Positions 1 through 10,700 of a stretch of 64,000 nucleotides of DNA are shown one piece after another. Each line of letters opens with the position of its first letter. The first letter of the stretch is position 1. The notes beneath the pieces were generated by a model. It saw only the letters and a program-made list of their open reading frames with translations, was not told where the DNA came from and searched no databases. This stretch comes from Malaya genurostris (lineage: Eukaryota; Arthropoda; Insecta; Diptera; Culicidae), in contig NC_080570.1 of the NCBI RefSeq assembly GCF_030247185.1, positions 147,656,641 to 147,720,640 of the forward strand. The letters run 5' to 3'. A program made the position numbers and the translations under genes.

Positions 1-593
1 CCGAAATGCTGATTCTAAATTTAGCAATCACCAACAAAAGCAGGAGAGTGCCAATGTCTTCGAATGCCTTTCACTTTGCTTTGTGGACGGACAATTGCGA
101 GGGTATTTGGCCCCCACGACGGACGGTGACTTGACGGCGACGAAGTCAACCTTGACTTGTTTGGAATTCCACTTCCCGGGGCAATCGGATGGCGGAAACG
201 GCGGGCAGCTGATTACGAACCGTGAAAGTATATGAAATTCACCGCAGATCGTAGTCCCGGGTCCCGCGATTTTGGGTTCGGAATTAATTGGTGTCTCTAT
301 TTTTCAAGATTCATTGCGTTGACGTTCACTACGTACTGTCCTTTGGCCCAGTATGAAACATGAGACCAGGAGGGATATCGACTTCAGGAAGTTTCCGGGT
401 ACATTAGAGAAATACATCCCAAATCGGTACATAGGAATTTATCTAATTATCAGTAAACTTTTATTGCAGTGGCATTAAAAATCTTGTGATTCTCGAATTT
501 AAGTTTTCATCATCAAGTGCAGCTCGACTATGAAGGACTTGTAGTACTTTTAACGCTACTAATTTGGTGTACCGTGGATTGACACCTTTTCAG
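1..593. other. Unassigned flank, no gene seen
   Basis: Mixed-composition DNA with no plausible coding frame. The first 250 bases are moderately G+C-rich and look single-copy within this window; the rest becomes A+T-rich towards repeat A. The short open frame at 528-773 on the minus strand lies across the boundary of repeat A and is not a gene. Confidence 0.5.
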
Positions 594-826
594 GTCGTCA
601 AATGGTGAGATAACTAAGTCCTCACAAGTTCCTATCTCATGCCTTCCCGAGCATCTATGATGACATTTGGTCAATTGAACGGCGTCGACTATCGGTGCTA
701 TCGCCTTCTGCGTTAGTAGCAGAATGAGAGGGTGCGAAATGGCTTGTAGTTTGAAGGCCATCTTAAAGTGCAATATTTATCATAGTATATTGCAACATGT
801 GGTTCTGCTGTTCTTTGCATTATTTG
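594..826 (+). repeat. Dispersed repeat A, copy 1
   Basis: This segment closely matches 41983-42215 and, inverted, about 15090-15265. The shared core runs from a GGTGAGATAACTAAGTCCTC-like start to CATAGTATATTGCAACAT. It encodes nothing. The copy ends abruptly where a mariner begins at 827, and T-rich sequence with some similarity to the repeat resumes after 1513, so the mariner probably inserted into the repeat. The better-preserved context of this family is the 2.3-kb element at 41983-44291. Confidence 0.8.
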
Positions 827-1513
827 CACATGGATCAATAAGTCCCGAGACTAAAGTAGAGATGGCGCTCGCAGTAAACCAGTAACCACGTCTTTCTAGA
901 GTACTAACCTTTGCTTGAAACGGGTCAAAATTTCAAGTCGATCCGACCAGAAACAGCTGAGTTATCGAGGTTGGAGTAAAGTCGTTTTGTAGTTCGTTTA
1001 AAAAATGGAAAAAAACCGAGTTTCGATAAAACATTGTTTTTTAATTGGTAAAAACACCGTGCAAGCGAAACAATGGATTGAAAAATGTTATCCGGACTCT
1101 TGTCCATCAAAAGCAACGATTTGTCGGTGGTTCGCCGAGTTTAAACGTGGTCGTACCGACACAAATGACGCGGAACGCTCGGGTAGACCTGTGGAAGCCG
1201 TTACACCGGAAAATGTGAGTGAAGTGACAAACATACTCGCCAGATTTAGCCCCCAGTGACTACTGGCTCTTTGCTGATCTTAAAAAAATGCTCCAGGGGA
1301 AAAAGATTTGGCTCAAATGAGGAGGTCATCGCTGAAACTGAAGCTTATTTTGAAGCGAAAGATATTTTTTTTTATAAACATGGTATTGAAAAATTGGAAA
1401 AACGTTGGAACCATTGTATCACCCTAAAAGGTGATTATGTTGATGAATAAAAAAAAATTTTGCAAAAAAAATGTTGTTTCCATTGTTAGTCTCGGGACTT
1501 ATTGATCCATGTG
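827..1513 (+). mobile_element. Internally deleted mariner element
   Basis: The element is bounded by perfect 28-bp terminal inverted repeats at 827-854 and 1486-1513, each containing AATAAGTCCCGAGACTAA. At 687 bp it is about half the usual 1.3 kb of a mariner. It keeps the 5' untranslated region, the start of the transposase, the last 60 or so codons and the 3' terminus. A clear TA duplication is not visible at the ends, so the original flanking dinucleotides may have mutated. It is a non-autonomous deletion derivative. Confidence 0.88.
1005..1450 (+). pseudogene. Mariner transposase remnant, catalytic core deleted
   Basis: The first frame (1005-1259) begins MEKNRVSIKHCFLIGKNTVQ and continues through the mariner N-terminal helix-turn-helix region (KQWIEKCYPDSCPSKATICR, then WFAEFKRGRTDTNDAERSGR). 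The last frame (1256-1450) ends with the typical mariner C-terminus (EEVIAETEAYFEAKD, then GIEKLEKRWNHCITLKGDYV). Between them about 170 residues are missing, including the first two catalytic aspartates. The junction is near 1240-1250, just upstream of the SPQ/SD segment that normally carries the third aspartate, and the frame changes there. The product cannot cut DNA. A truncated protein holding only the DNA-binding domain is possible in principle, but nothing here shows it is made. Confidence 0.88.
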
Positions 1514-1594
1514 TTATTGTTATAAATTCCTGCTTCCGGACTTCTGTAGTTATATAAAATTCAATTATAATCGTGATACAAACGTTTCAAAACC

Positions 1595-1606
1595 TGTTAC
1601 GATTTT
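1595..1606. repeat. Target-site duplication, 3' side of I-type element
   Basis: TGTTACGATTTT here recurs at 7694-7705. The two copies bracket the non-LTR element exactly, with the T run at 1607-1610 being the poly(A) tail of the minus-strand element. Confidence 0.85.
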
Positions 1607-1621
1607 TTTTTCATAAATACG

Positions 1622-1627
1622 TTTATT
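1622..1627 (-). promoter_or_regulatory. Polyadenylation signal of I-type element
   Basis: AATAAA on the minus strand, about 12-15 bases before the poly(A) tail at 1607-1610. The spacing is normal for a LINE 3' end. The 3' untranslated region runs from 1992 down to this point. Confidence 0.6.
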
Positions 1628-1992
1628 TCTTAAGGCAGTTTACATAAGTTTTTCTTCGCCGTAGCATCACTTTTACATAATATTCTTATCCTAATTTAAT
1701 TCTAACATAGTCACAACGTTTTGTATTTATTAAAACATATTCTCTTATTACTTAAATATCATCTTAGGTAACTCGTCATTAATTATGAAATCTACTCGGA
1801 AATATTATTTGAACCAAACGATTAACTTCTATAAATTATAAAATAAGCTGTTATTTTCAGACATTTTGTTGATAATTTCATAAACTGTTTCGAGTTTGTT
1901 TGTATCATTACATAATTTTTATTCTAATTTAGCTATTAGTTGAACTCATGGACGCAGCTGGGATCAGAACAAAGTCTTGAAAGGGGCCTTTA

Positions 1993-4900
1993 TTAAATTG
2001 AAACTCCAATTTTCTTTATGAAATGATAAATAAGTTTCATGTATGAAAGGTCACGACAAGCAAGAATGTCTCGAACTGGGACATTGGATAGCCTACCTTG
2101 GGTACGCAAAGAATTTATTAGTTGAGATCTGACATCACGATACTCCACGCATGTCCAAACGACATGATCAATATCCCGATAACCTTCTCCGCAAGCACAA
2201 TGATTAGTCTCGGAGAGCCCAATTCGAAGGAGATGTGCATCTAACGTGTAGTGATTGGACATGAGTCTGGACATCACACGAATGAAATCCCTACTCACAT
2301 CCAGTCCCCTGAACCATTCTTTTGTCGATATTTTCGGAATAATTGAGTGCATCCACCGACCCAGATCATCTTTATCCCAAGAAGCTTGCCAGCTGGCAAG
2401 TGTTCTTTGGCGAGACGAGCTATAGAATTCGTTGAAAGCAATCGGTCGCTCATAAATTTCACCCTCAATAGCACCACGTTTGGCTAAAATATCGGCTCTT
2501 TCATTGCCAGGAATGGAGCAATGAGCCGGGACCCAGACTATAGTGATTAGATAATTATTGTTCAATATGTCGTTCAGGCACTGTTTTATTTTGCCCAGGA
2601 AAAACGGTTCAGTCTTGCCAGTCATGTTTGAGCGAATGGCTTCAATTGCACTCAGACTATCTGTGAAGAGGAAATAATGGTTTGGAATTAATGTGACGAT
2701 TACACTCAAACTATAATGAACTGCTGCTAGCTCTGCTATATAAACAGATGCAGGTTCTTGAAGCCTAAATGAGGCCGAAACATTATTGTTGAACATACCA
2801 AACCCTGTCGCTTCTTCAATTCGCGATCCATCCGTGTAAAACATTTTCTCAGAGTCAATATGCCTGAACTTACTTGAAAATATTTTTGGGATTTCCGTCG
2901 AACGTAGATGATCCGGGATTCCACGCACTTCGCGCTGCATGGATGTATCGAAAAATAAAGTTGAGTCAGGGACATTTAGGAGGCTGACACGGATAGGAAT
3001 ATATCTTGAAGGGTTGATTTCCTGTGACATATGGTTAAAATATACTGTCATGAATTTTGTTTGAGATCGAAGCTCGACTAGTCGTTCGAAATTATTAATT
3101 ACTAGGGATTCAGCACCGCACATCTTATTAGCAGGCGTGATGAAAGCTCCCAAAATCGATCTTTTAATGGAAGAACTCCCGCCAGAACTTCAAGACTCAT
3201 TGTATGTGTCGAATGCATGCACCCTAAAGCAATTCGCAAACAACGATATTGAATTCGCTCTAATTTGATAATATGAGAGTTTGCAGCGGAACGAAAGCAA
3301 ACGCATCCATATTCCATCACTGAAAGTATCGTTGTCTGATACAATTTTATTAGATCTTCCGGATGAGCACCCCACCAAGATCCTGTTATTGTTCGAAGAA
3401 AATTTACTCTTTGTTGGCATTTTGTTATCAGAAACCTAATGTGTCCTCCCCACGTGCATTTGGAATCAAACCACACCCCGAGGTATTTGAAAGTCAGAAC
3501 CTGTTGGATCATTCTTCCCATCATATGAAGCTGAAGCTGCGCGGGATCATGCTTTCTTGAAAAGACGACCAGCTCTGTTTTCTCCGCAGAGAATTCGATA
3601 CCCAGATGAACAGCCCAAACGGACAAGTTATCTAAGGTATCTTGCAATGGTTTTTGCAGATCAATAGCTTTGGGTCCAGTAACTGAAACCACGCCATTAT
3701 CTGCCAATTGTCTTAGTGTACATGGGGTTACTAGACAGCTGTCAATGTCATTCACGTAAAAATTATAAAGGAGCGGACTGAGGCATGAGCCTTGCGGGAG
3801 ACCCATGTAGCTAATTCTGAATGTTGTCAAATCGCCATGTGAAAAATGCATGCGTTTCTCTGACAAAAGGTTGTGCAAATAATTATTTATAACCGCTGGA
3901 AGTCCATGTTGGTGGAGCTTGTCTGAAAGAACATCAATGGAAACTGAATCAAATGCTCCTTTAATGTCTAAAAATACAGATGCCATTTGTTGCTTTTGAG
4001 CGAAGGCAATTTGGATGTCAGACGAAAGTAATGCAAGGCAATCATTCGTCCCTTTATTTCTACGGAAGCCAAACTGAGTATCTGACAACAAACCGTTCGT
4101 CTCGACCCAAGTGTCGAGACGTCGTAGAATAATTTTTTCGAACAATTTTCTGATGCAGGACAACATCGCAATGGGTCTATATGAGTTGTGATTGGAAGCT
4201 GGTTTCCCCGGCTTTTGAATGGCGATAACTTTCACTTGTCTCCAGTCAGGTGGAACAATATTTTGCTCAAGAAACTTGTTGAACAATTCCAACAAACGTC
4301 TTTTTGCGAGGTTGGGCAGATTCTTCACCAAGTTGAATTTAATTCTGTCCAACCCTGGAGCGTTATTGTTACAAGACAAGAGTGCTATAGAAAATTCCAT
4401 CATTGAAAATGGGTTATTATTAAAACCATTATTTGGAGGAGATTCCCGTATAATGCTCTGCGTAGGAACAGAATCTGGGCAAACTTTCCTAGCAAAGTCA
4501 AATATCCATCGGTTCGAGTATTCATCACTCTCATTGCCCACGTTACGATTCCTCATTCGTCTGGCCGTGTTCCAAAGAGTGCTCATTGAGGTTTCTCTTG
4601 ACAAACCTTCGAAAAAATGTCTCCAATAGCTACATTTTTTGGCTCGAAGTATGCTCTTGTACTTGGTTTCTAAAACCATAAGTTTTTCAAAATTCTGAGG
4701 AGTTCCTCCTCCCCGTTTTAGAAACGTCTTGCAAGCATTTTGTTTTGCGAGTTTAGCCTCTGAGCACTCTTTGTCCCACCAGGGGTTGGGAAGCCTTCTG
4801 TTAGTCGTTGGCCCAGGAAAGCGTTTAGTTTGGGATTGTTCTGCTGCCTACAGAATCGAACAAATGAGGAAGTCATATTCTTCAAGTGGAGGGAGCTCTT

Positions 4901-5708
4901 CCATTGAATTCAAAATACTAGAGATACTACTTTGGTATTTAATCCAGTCGATATTTTTTGTCAAATCATATGGAATACTAGCTGAAGTAGCAATGCAATT
5001 GCTACTGCTAATTGAGATGATGATCGGTAAATGATCGCTACCGTGTAAATCAGGCAATATTTTCCAGGTGCAATCTAGTCGAATTGATGTTGAGCAAAGA
5101 GATAGATCTAATGCACTTGGGCGTGCAGGAGGTCTTGGGATCCGTGTCATGCTACCCATATTTAATACCGTCATGCTAAAATTGTCACAAATGTTTTGTA
5201 TTAAAGATGATCTGCTATCATTGTAAACGGAACCCCACATCATTCCGTGCGAATTTAAATCCCCCAGAATCAATCGTGGAGCAGGAAGGGCTTCAACCAT
5301 TTCATTAAGCTGTCGCTGTCCAACTTGTGCTTTTGGAGGAATATAAACCGAAGCTATGCAAATATCTTTGCCTTCAATGTTTATTTGGCAAGCAACAACT
5401 TCTATACTAGAAGTTGAAGGGATGCTTAATCTATAAAAGGAATAGCATTTCTTAATTCCCAAAAGCACTCCACCATACGGAGAGTCTCTATCGAGACGTA
5501 TAATGTTAAAATCATTAAAATTTAAAGCTATGTTTGAAGTAAGCCATGTTTCGCATAAAGCAAATACATCACATTTTTGACTATGCAATAAGATTTTAAA
5601 TGAATCAAGTTTTGGCATGATGCTTCGACAATTCCACTGCAGGACAGTGATTGTATCATTTGCGGCGGGTGATAAATTATCCATCAAAAGATATAAAACC
5701 TGAGACAA
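1993..5708 (-). pseudogene. ORF2 polyprotein: endonuclease, reverse transcriptase, RNase H
   Basis: The N-terminal part (5708-4848) is an AP-like endonuclease with NCRS, the ET of CETW, GDLNSHG, the D of SALDLSL and SDH motifs. An in-frame TAG at 4848-4850 stops it, but the same frame continues (PWWDKECSEAKLAKQ) into the reverse transcriptase, whose motifs include YRPIAMLS, FLDIKGAFDSV and GLPQGSCLSPLLYN. The active site reads LADN: the second aspartate codon at 3696-3698 is AAT, a single G-to-A change from GAT, so RT should be inactive. Loss of one C near 3106 shifts the frame; RNase H (1993-3153) then follows with FYTDGSR, AELAAVHYS, FTDSLSAIEAI and GNERADILAKRGA, so all four acidic residues are kept. 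A C-terminal CACGEGYRDIDHVVWTC motif is present. ORF2 overlaps the end of ORF1 by 32 bases. Confidence 0.92.
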
Positions 5709-6987
5709 TTGGCCATTGAGCTGATAACTGCTTCAAAAAGGTTCTAGCTATTGGAAGGAATGCCATTATGAGGGTCTTTAAGGGTTCAGATATATTGAAT
5801 GCTGAGAAAATCCATTCAACAATTTCCGAAAACTTCAGTAATCCTGTTGGTGGCTGTGAAATGGAGCCCACAGGATTATTACCTTTTTCTGTGCTAGATC
5901 CTGGATTGGTTTGAGAATTGGACAAACCAGGAGGCACAGTCTTTGGTTTTGACTTTTTTTGTTTAACACGGGGATCTTTTTTTGAAGATGAAATTTTAGG
6001 TGTCTTTTTTGGTAATTTGGAGGAAGACTTCTTTCTCTTAACTGACCCTTGGGTAGTGATAAACGAATTACCTTCACTATTTTCGTCAGAGTCAGAGTCC
6101 TCTGGTTCCTCTAGATTTGAAAACCCGTTTTCGGTTTCTAAAGGGGGGACATCAATGACCGTTTTAAGCATTTCTGCATATGTGCGCTTAGACCGTGCTT
6201 TTAAAGAAAGCTTAATTTTGTCTTTGTGTACTTTAAATGCAGTGCATACTGAAATATCCTCATGAGGACTTTCTCCACAATAAATACATTTTTCAATTTC
6301 CTTGTTGCAATCATTATCTTTATGAGGCCCTTCACACTTAATACATTTTGGTTTATTACTACAGTAAGTAGCTGTGTGGTCGAATTTTTTGCAGTTCGTA
6401 CAATTCATTACATTTGGAACAAAAAGCCGAACAGGGAGGCGAATTTTATCGACATAGACATGGGACGGCAACGCAGACCCGGCAAATGTCACTCGAAACG
6501 AGTCTGATGGGCGATAAACTTTTTTTCCCTCTTCATGTACTACTGAGTACAGTTGTTTGCACTCCAGTATTTTCACACCCTCAAGCATAGAGTTCTTGAA
6601 ACGACCAACACCATGCTTGAGTAAATCATCTACCGAAAGACTCGCTTCGGTAACAACACCGTCAATTTCGACATCTTTGGAGGGTATGTAAACTTTATAC
6701 TCTTTAATGAAATGTTCCGAAGAGACAATATCATTCGCTTGTTTCAAATTATTTACCACAACACGAATTTTATCGTTATTCACTTTTATGATCTCTTTGA
6801 TTGAGGAGAATCGTGATGTCAAACCTTTAGAAATTTGTAAAATGTTTGATGGCTTTGATTTACGTCTAAAAAAGACTATCCAAGGCCCAGAAGAGCTCTC
6901 CTGATATTTTTTCGTTCGTGGGGGTATCGGATTCATGCTAGGATTTACGTCCATGGATTCATCCATCACATTAAAATTTTTAATCAA
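5677..6987 (-). CDS. ORF1 gag-like zinc-knuckle protein of I-type element
   Basis: A 436-residue open frame with no visible break. The middle of the protein carries three cysteine-histidine knuckles in order: CTNCKKFDHTATYC (CX2CX4HX4C), CIKCEGPHKDNDC (CX2CX3HX4C) and CIYCGESPHEDISVC. The N-terminal half (VFFRRKSKPSNILQISKGLT onward) resembles the RNA-binding region of I/jockey ORF1 proteins. The C-terminal third is lysine- and serine-rich, followed by a short hydrophobic stretch. In this family the protein binds the element RNA and forms the ribonucleoprotein needed for reverse transcription. The start at 6987 is the first ATG after the stop-rich 5' untranslated region; an in-frame ATG eight codons in is an alternative. 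It is the only apparently intact protein-coding frame in the window. Confidence 0.85.
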   Translation of the reverse strand: MIKNFNVMDESMDVNPSMNPIPPRTKKYQESSSGPWIVFFRRKSKPSNILQISKGLTSRFSSIKEIIKVNNDKIRVVVNNLKQANDIVSSEHFIKEYKVYIPSKDVEIDGVVTEASLSVDDLLKHGVGRFKNSMLEGVKILECKQLYSVVHEEGKKVYRPSDSFRVTFAGSALPSHVYVDKIRLPVRLFVPNVMNCTNCKKFDHTATYCSNKPKCIKCEGPHKDNDCNKEIEKCIYCGESPHEDISVCTAFKVHKDKIKLSLKARSKRTYAEMLKTVIDVPPLETENGFSNLEEPEDSDSDENSEGNSFITTQGSVKRKKSSSKLPKKTPKISSSKKDPRVKQKKSKPKTVPPGLSNSQTNPGSSTEKGNNPVGSISQPPTGLLKFSEIVEWIFSAFNISEPLKTLIMAFLPIARTFLKQLSAQWPIVSGFISFDG

Positions 6988-7693
6988 ACTTTAAAATAAA
7001 AAATGAAACCAACACTACACAGTACTCAATCAAAAGGAAAAGAAAAAACTTCTACCGTGAAATTGTTGTCTATCTCCGTTGCACTGCCGTGTAGATCCTC
7101 GTTGCTCTAGATGTTCTTGTTGGATGTATCTGGACGTTGATACAATGCTGAAGCTCACTGTAGCGATAGAATATGATGTGATGCTACTGCTACCTGACAT
7201 CCAGCACCACTCGAATTCCGATTTGCTTTCGTCTTCGCCAGCTGTAACCAGCGCAGGTCACCGGTGTATACCTGCGTGTTGTATGACAGTGGAAAGACCG
7301 AGTTGTCTTGTCTCCTTCTTCCTTGTGCTCCGCACCGATATGCTTCTGCACCGAAGTGCCTTCGCACCGGTGTGCCTTTGCACTCTCCTGCTTCTATGTG
7401 CCTTTGCACTCTTCCTCTTCGATGTGCCTTTGCACTCTCCTGCTCAGCACTTGTGGCTGTATATTGCGGCCTGGGTAGAGTTTGGGAAACGCCCTTTGTT
7501 GTTTCCTTCACCAGCTTGGCCCAGCACTAGGGCTCTCTTATGCAGCACGACTATACGTTTTAACGGCTGCTGCCAACAGGTCTCTACCTGTAGTTCAACC
7601 GTTGTCGTATTTAACGCGTGTAAACTAACCAGCGTTATTAAACTGTACGCTTCTATACACAACCTTCTCGGTTGAACGGCTATTACTGAATGA
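6988..7693 (-). promoter_or_regulatory. 5' untranslated/internal promoter region of I-type element
   Basis: A 0.7-kb G+C-richer leader. It begins TCATTCAGTAATAGCC on the minus strand, an initiator match at the first transcribed base. It contains imperfect 26-bp tandem units at about 7345-7440, each built around GTGCCTTTGCACTCT (plus-strand reading). Tandem units in a LINE leader often act as promoter or enhancer modules; that role here is inference. Open frames across it are low-complexity readings of the tandem units. Confidence 0.6.
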
Positions 7694-7705
7694 TGTTACG
7701 ATTTT
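7694..7705. repeat. Target-site duplication, 5' side of I-type element
   Basis: TGTTACGATTTT, identical to 1595-1606. Joining the flanks gives the empty target site. Confidence 0.85.
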
Positions 7706-8500
7706 GTTCCCGCTGGAGTCTTTTTTGTTATGATTTTTGTTATTTTAACAGCTTACACATCCACAGCCAAAAATATTTCAAAATTTGTTACAAAATATTT
7801 CTGAAATAAATTACTCCTGTTGTTATAATTCTTTTATTATCACCAACAGAAATAGCAGGTCTCTCTTAAACTAATGGTTTTAGTATGTACGATGAATGAG
7901 AGTACCGTTATCTTAGTTAGAAGTTAGAGTTAGAAAATTTCCAAATGGAGGTTCTAATTACATTCACCTTCGCTCAGGTTATATCTTATGGCATTGTTCT
8001 TCTGCCTTTCTCTCTATTAGAGCTCATTTGCGAAGATAACGGTAACGGCCGATCCGACATGACCGGACTAAGTAAGCATAATTTTTCCAAAGAAAACTAA
8101 GTATCCGTACGTACGGTCACTGTCGGCACCGGAATTTCCCATGCTTCTGCATTATCGAGTTCAGCAAAGATAATACTTCATTCCGAACATTTTTCTCACC
8201 ATCAGTCAAAGAAAGAAATGGTTCTAATCGTTTCCTAAGAACTCCCATCCGTATGCGTGCACATGATTTGATTTTAATGTCAAATCACAGTAAATCATTG
8301 CTTGTAATCAGAACGGAAGCTAATACGATCGAAACGTTAAGAATATTTCTGAGTTGATGTAAGTTCGAGCTACAATCAGCCGGAATCAACTATCGGAGAG
8401 ATTATCCGAAAGATTCCAGCACTCGATTACGCGGCATCGTCTCACATTAGTGATGATCATCACTTTTACCGCTATTAAAGATCCACAGCACAAAGTGCTA
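7706..8500. other. Non-coding stretch, nothing recognised
   Basis: A+T-rich sequence with no coding frame and no match to other parts of the window. It grades into the G+C-richer block that follows. Confidence 0.5.
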
Positions 8501-9850
8501 AAACCTTTCCCTGCGCTGCACCCAGTGCCTTACGGTTAAAAAGGCTTCTCTGTTCACTCAGCTTTATTGTTGTTGATTTTCCGAACCACCCTCCCCCTAT
8601 TCCATCCATTCACAAAGAGCACTTCACACCACTTTCACCCACCCACCCATCCACTGGGGGGAAGGTTCCATCGCTAAAGCAAACAAACTCTCAGGCCGTC
8701 CCGGCTGGTTCGGAGATACCGCTATGCGCCCGGCGTCCGGTACCAGGCGATCCTCTCCAAACGCTAGACCATTGGATGTTGTTTTAATCTAGATTGCGTA
8801 ACGTCGGATTAGCACTAAAGATCGCCATTAGATAAGGTCTAACCTCTGCGAAGCTATGCTCGCACATACACACGGCCCTTCCCTCGCCCTACCCTCGGAG
8901 CGTCTATCCCCATACCCAGATGTTCTCCCGGACCGTTCCCGTTCTTTCGTTCGTTCTTTCACTCGTTCGCCGGCACGCGGACAATGGACGGCGGCGGCGG
9001 CGGTGGCGGCGCAATTCTCTTCTAGTAGTTAACGACGCCGATGAACTGCGAACCTTTTTTAGAAATGCGCAAATGCGCGAAGGGCAGGAAATTAAATCGG
9101 TGTTGTTCTGTAACCGGCCTGCGAATCCACCCCGAGGTTGGGTCGGCGGCGGCGGCATCGGACAATAACAGGGCCGGCCGCAGATCGATTCTAACGGGAA
9201 CCGTTATTATTCTGGTATTTTGATAACTAATTAAAATGTTACACATCCCCGACCGTCGCCGGTGGTTTTGCAATTCTCGGTGAAGGCGGGGAAACGCTTT
9301 AGACCTCGGTTGCGGATTAAACACTGAGCCTCGTGGGTTCTTTTTTCCTCGTCGATGTTGTTGTTGTTGTTCCATCATTTGCTAATTTTAGGCATATTTC
9401 GGACCTCAGACCTCAGATGGATGTGCTTGCTGTTGTTGGATTCCACCGTTCAAGGTTAGTGACGCGCAGAAAATTTACGACCCAGAAGCGAACATTAATT
9501 GGCAAAAGCAGCTCGTGCCCGGGCACCTCTCATCTACAACACGACGATAGATAGACAGCGCAGAAAGCGAAGAAAGGTGCTCTGGCTTCATTTTTTTCCC
9601 TCTCGCTATGGCAAATTTTCCACAAATTAGCGAATGATGGATGGCAGATGCGAGGTGATTTTTCATTTTCACGAGCCAAATGAATGGCTGAACAAAGAGA
9701 TAAATGTCGACTGTGTTCGTTCGGTTGGTGGCTGAGAATTTTATTTTTATTTCGTTAATTGCCACGGGGAACGTGCCATTCCAAGTCACACTTTTCGAAA
9801 TTCTGAACATTGAAAGAAAACTGAGCTGTCAAGTCGGTTGATTGTAATGA
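8501..9850. other. Unique G+C-richer island, candidate ancestral locus DNA
   Basis: The composition differs sharply from the surrounding elements: C-rich tracts at 8580-8680, a CGG run at 8990-9010 and a GTT microsatellite at 9356-9371. No frame has a recognisable protein; the arginine-rich frames at 8904-9168 on both strands are readings of the CGG run. Short motifs that fit developmental regulators are present, for example GGATTAGC at 8806-8813 and TTAGATAAGG at 8828-8837. Such motifs are common by chance, so a regulatory role is only a suggestion. Confidence 0.45.
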
Positions 9851-10244
9851 GCTTACGCTTGTAATTGAATGATTATCCCCAAGCCGAATTGTTTTGATTC
9901 GCTTGAACCCTGCCAAAGCACAAGCCAATCGGAACGAAGCTGAATATTTTCACTGAATTGTGTTGCACCCAACGATGCGGCATCCCAGGTTACCAATAAG
10001 TATCAAAACGAAGTCGTATATTGGCTTTATATGCATTGATAGAATTGCCATTAAAGACTCATCAGCCCTACATGCTACTGTAAAGCTGATATAAAACCAC
10101 AAAAGGCGAAATCTTTACCTATTGATTGCTAAATTTCCGCACTAGTTATGTTATTATAATGCAATTAACAAACGTCACCGAAAAGAGCTTTGCTGAGATT
10201 ATAAAAGTATGAAGTTTACTGTCAAAAAACAACGACTTTCACAC
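9851..10244. other. Non-coding spacer
   Basis: A+T-rich DNA without coding potential or recognised repeat. The transition into repeat B is at about 10245. Confidence 0.45.
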
Positions 10245-10700
10245 GATTTTTGCCTTTCTCATTTAGATTGCATACACTTTGAAAACCGACTTTTTAACCG
10301 GAATCGCCTATCTCGAGCGTCATATACCATTCGACTCTGTTCGTCGAGTACGCAAAATGTCGGTGTGTGTATGTAACAAGAACGGGCACTCGATTTTCTC
10401 GGAGATGGCAGGATCAACTTTTACAAACTCAAATGAAACGTATCTCGGTCCCAAAATATGCTATTGAATTTTACCCGGATCGAACTTCCGGCTCGAGAGT
10501 AACGGGGTAAGATGTGCAAAAAATATGAAAAAAATGCACTCGATATTTTCAGAGCCCGCCTAATCAGTTTTCTTCAACTCAGATTCAAATGAAAAATTCC
10601 ATAGCTTGCTATTGAATTTTATCCTGATCCGACATCCGGTTCCAGAGTTACGTAATAAAATGTGCAACAAAATAAAAACCTCCGATTCTGCAATCGCAGG
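10245..10700 (+). repeat. Mosquito dispersed repeat B, copy 1
   Basis: Starts with TTGCCTTTCTCATTTAGATTG, continues through a CATATACCATTCGACTCTGTT-like segment and CGTCGAGTACGCAAAATGTC, and then contains two blocks related to CCGGAAGTCGGATC (here CGGATCGAACTTCCGG and TGATCCGACATCCGG). Related copies lie at 33240-33700 (+) and 44877-46697 (-). I recognise this family as abundant in culicine genomes; it has no coding capacity here. The open frame at 10279-10467 is the repeat itself. Confidence 0.75.

Larger units (their letters stand above)
1607..7693 (-). mobile_element. I-type non-LTR retrotransposon, near full length
   Basis: A 6.09-kb LINE on the minus strand with a 5' untranslated region, ORF1 (zinc-knuckle gag-like), ORF2 (AP endonuclease, reverse transcriptase, RNase H), a 3' untranslated region, an AATAAA signal and a short poly(A) tail, bounded by 12-bp target duplications. 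The order endonuclease-RT-RNase H and three cysteine-histidine knuckles in ORF1 fit the I superfamily. The 5' end reads TCATTCAGT, which matches an arthropod initiator (TCAKTY) at +1, as expected for an internal LINE promoter. ORF1 is open, but ORF2 carries a nonsense codon, a frameshift and a lost RT active-site aspartate. The good preservation argues for a fairly recent insertion. Confidence 0.92.

Noticed and set aside
1993..7000. Endogenous virus or LTR retrotransposon
   Set aside because: Domain order AP endonuclease-RT-RNase H, a poly(A) tail and a 12-bp TSD indicate a non-LTR element. No protease, integrase, envelope or long terminal repeat was seen anywhere in the window.
7079..7675. 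198- and 118-residue frames upstream of the LINE ORF1
   Set aside because: They lie in the 5' untranslated region of the I-type element and reflect 26-bp tandem units.
8904..9378. Arginine-rich frames on both strands
   Set aside because: Produced by a CGG run; overlapping frames on both strands cannot all be real, and no motif is seen.
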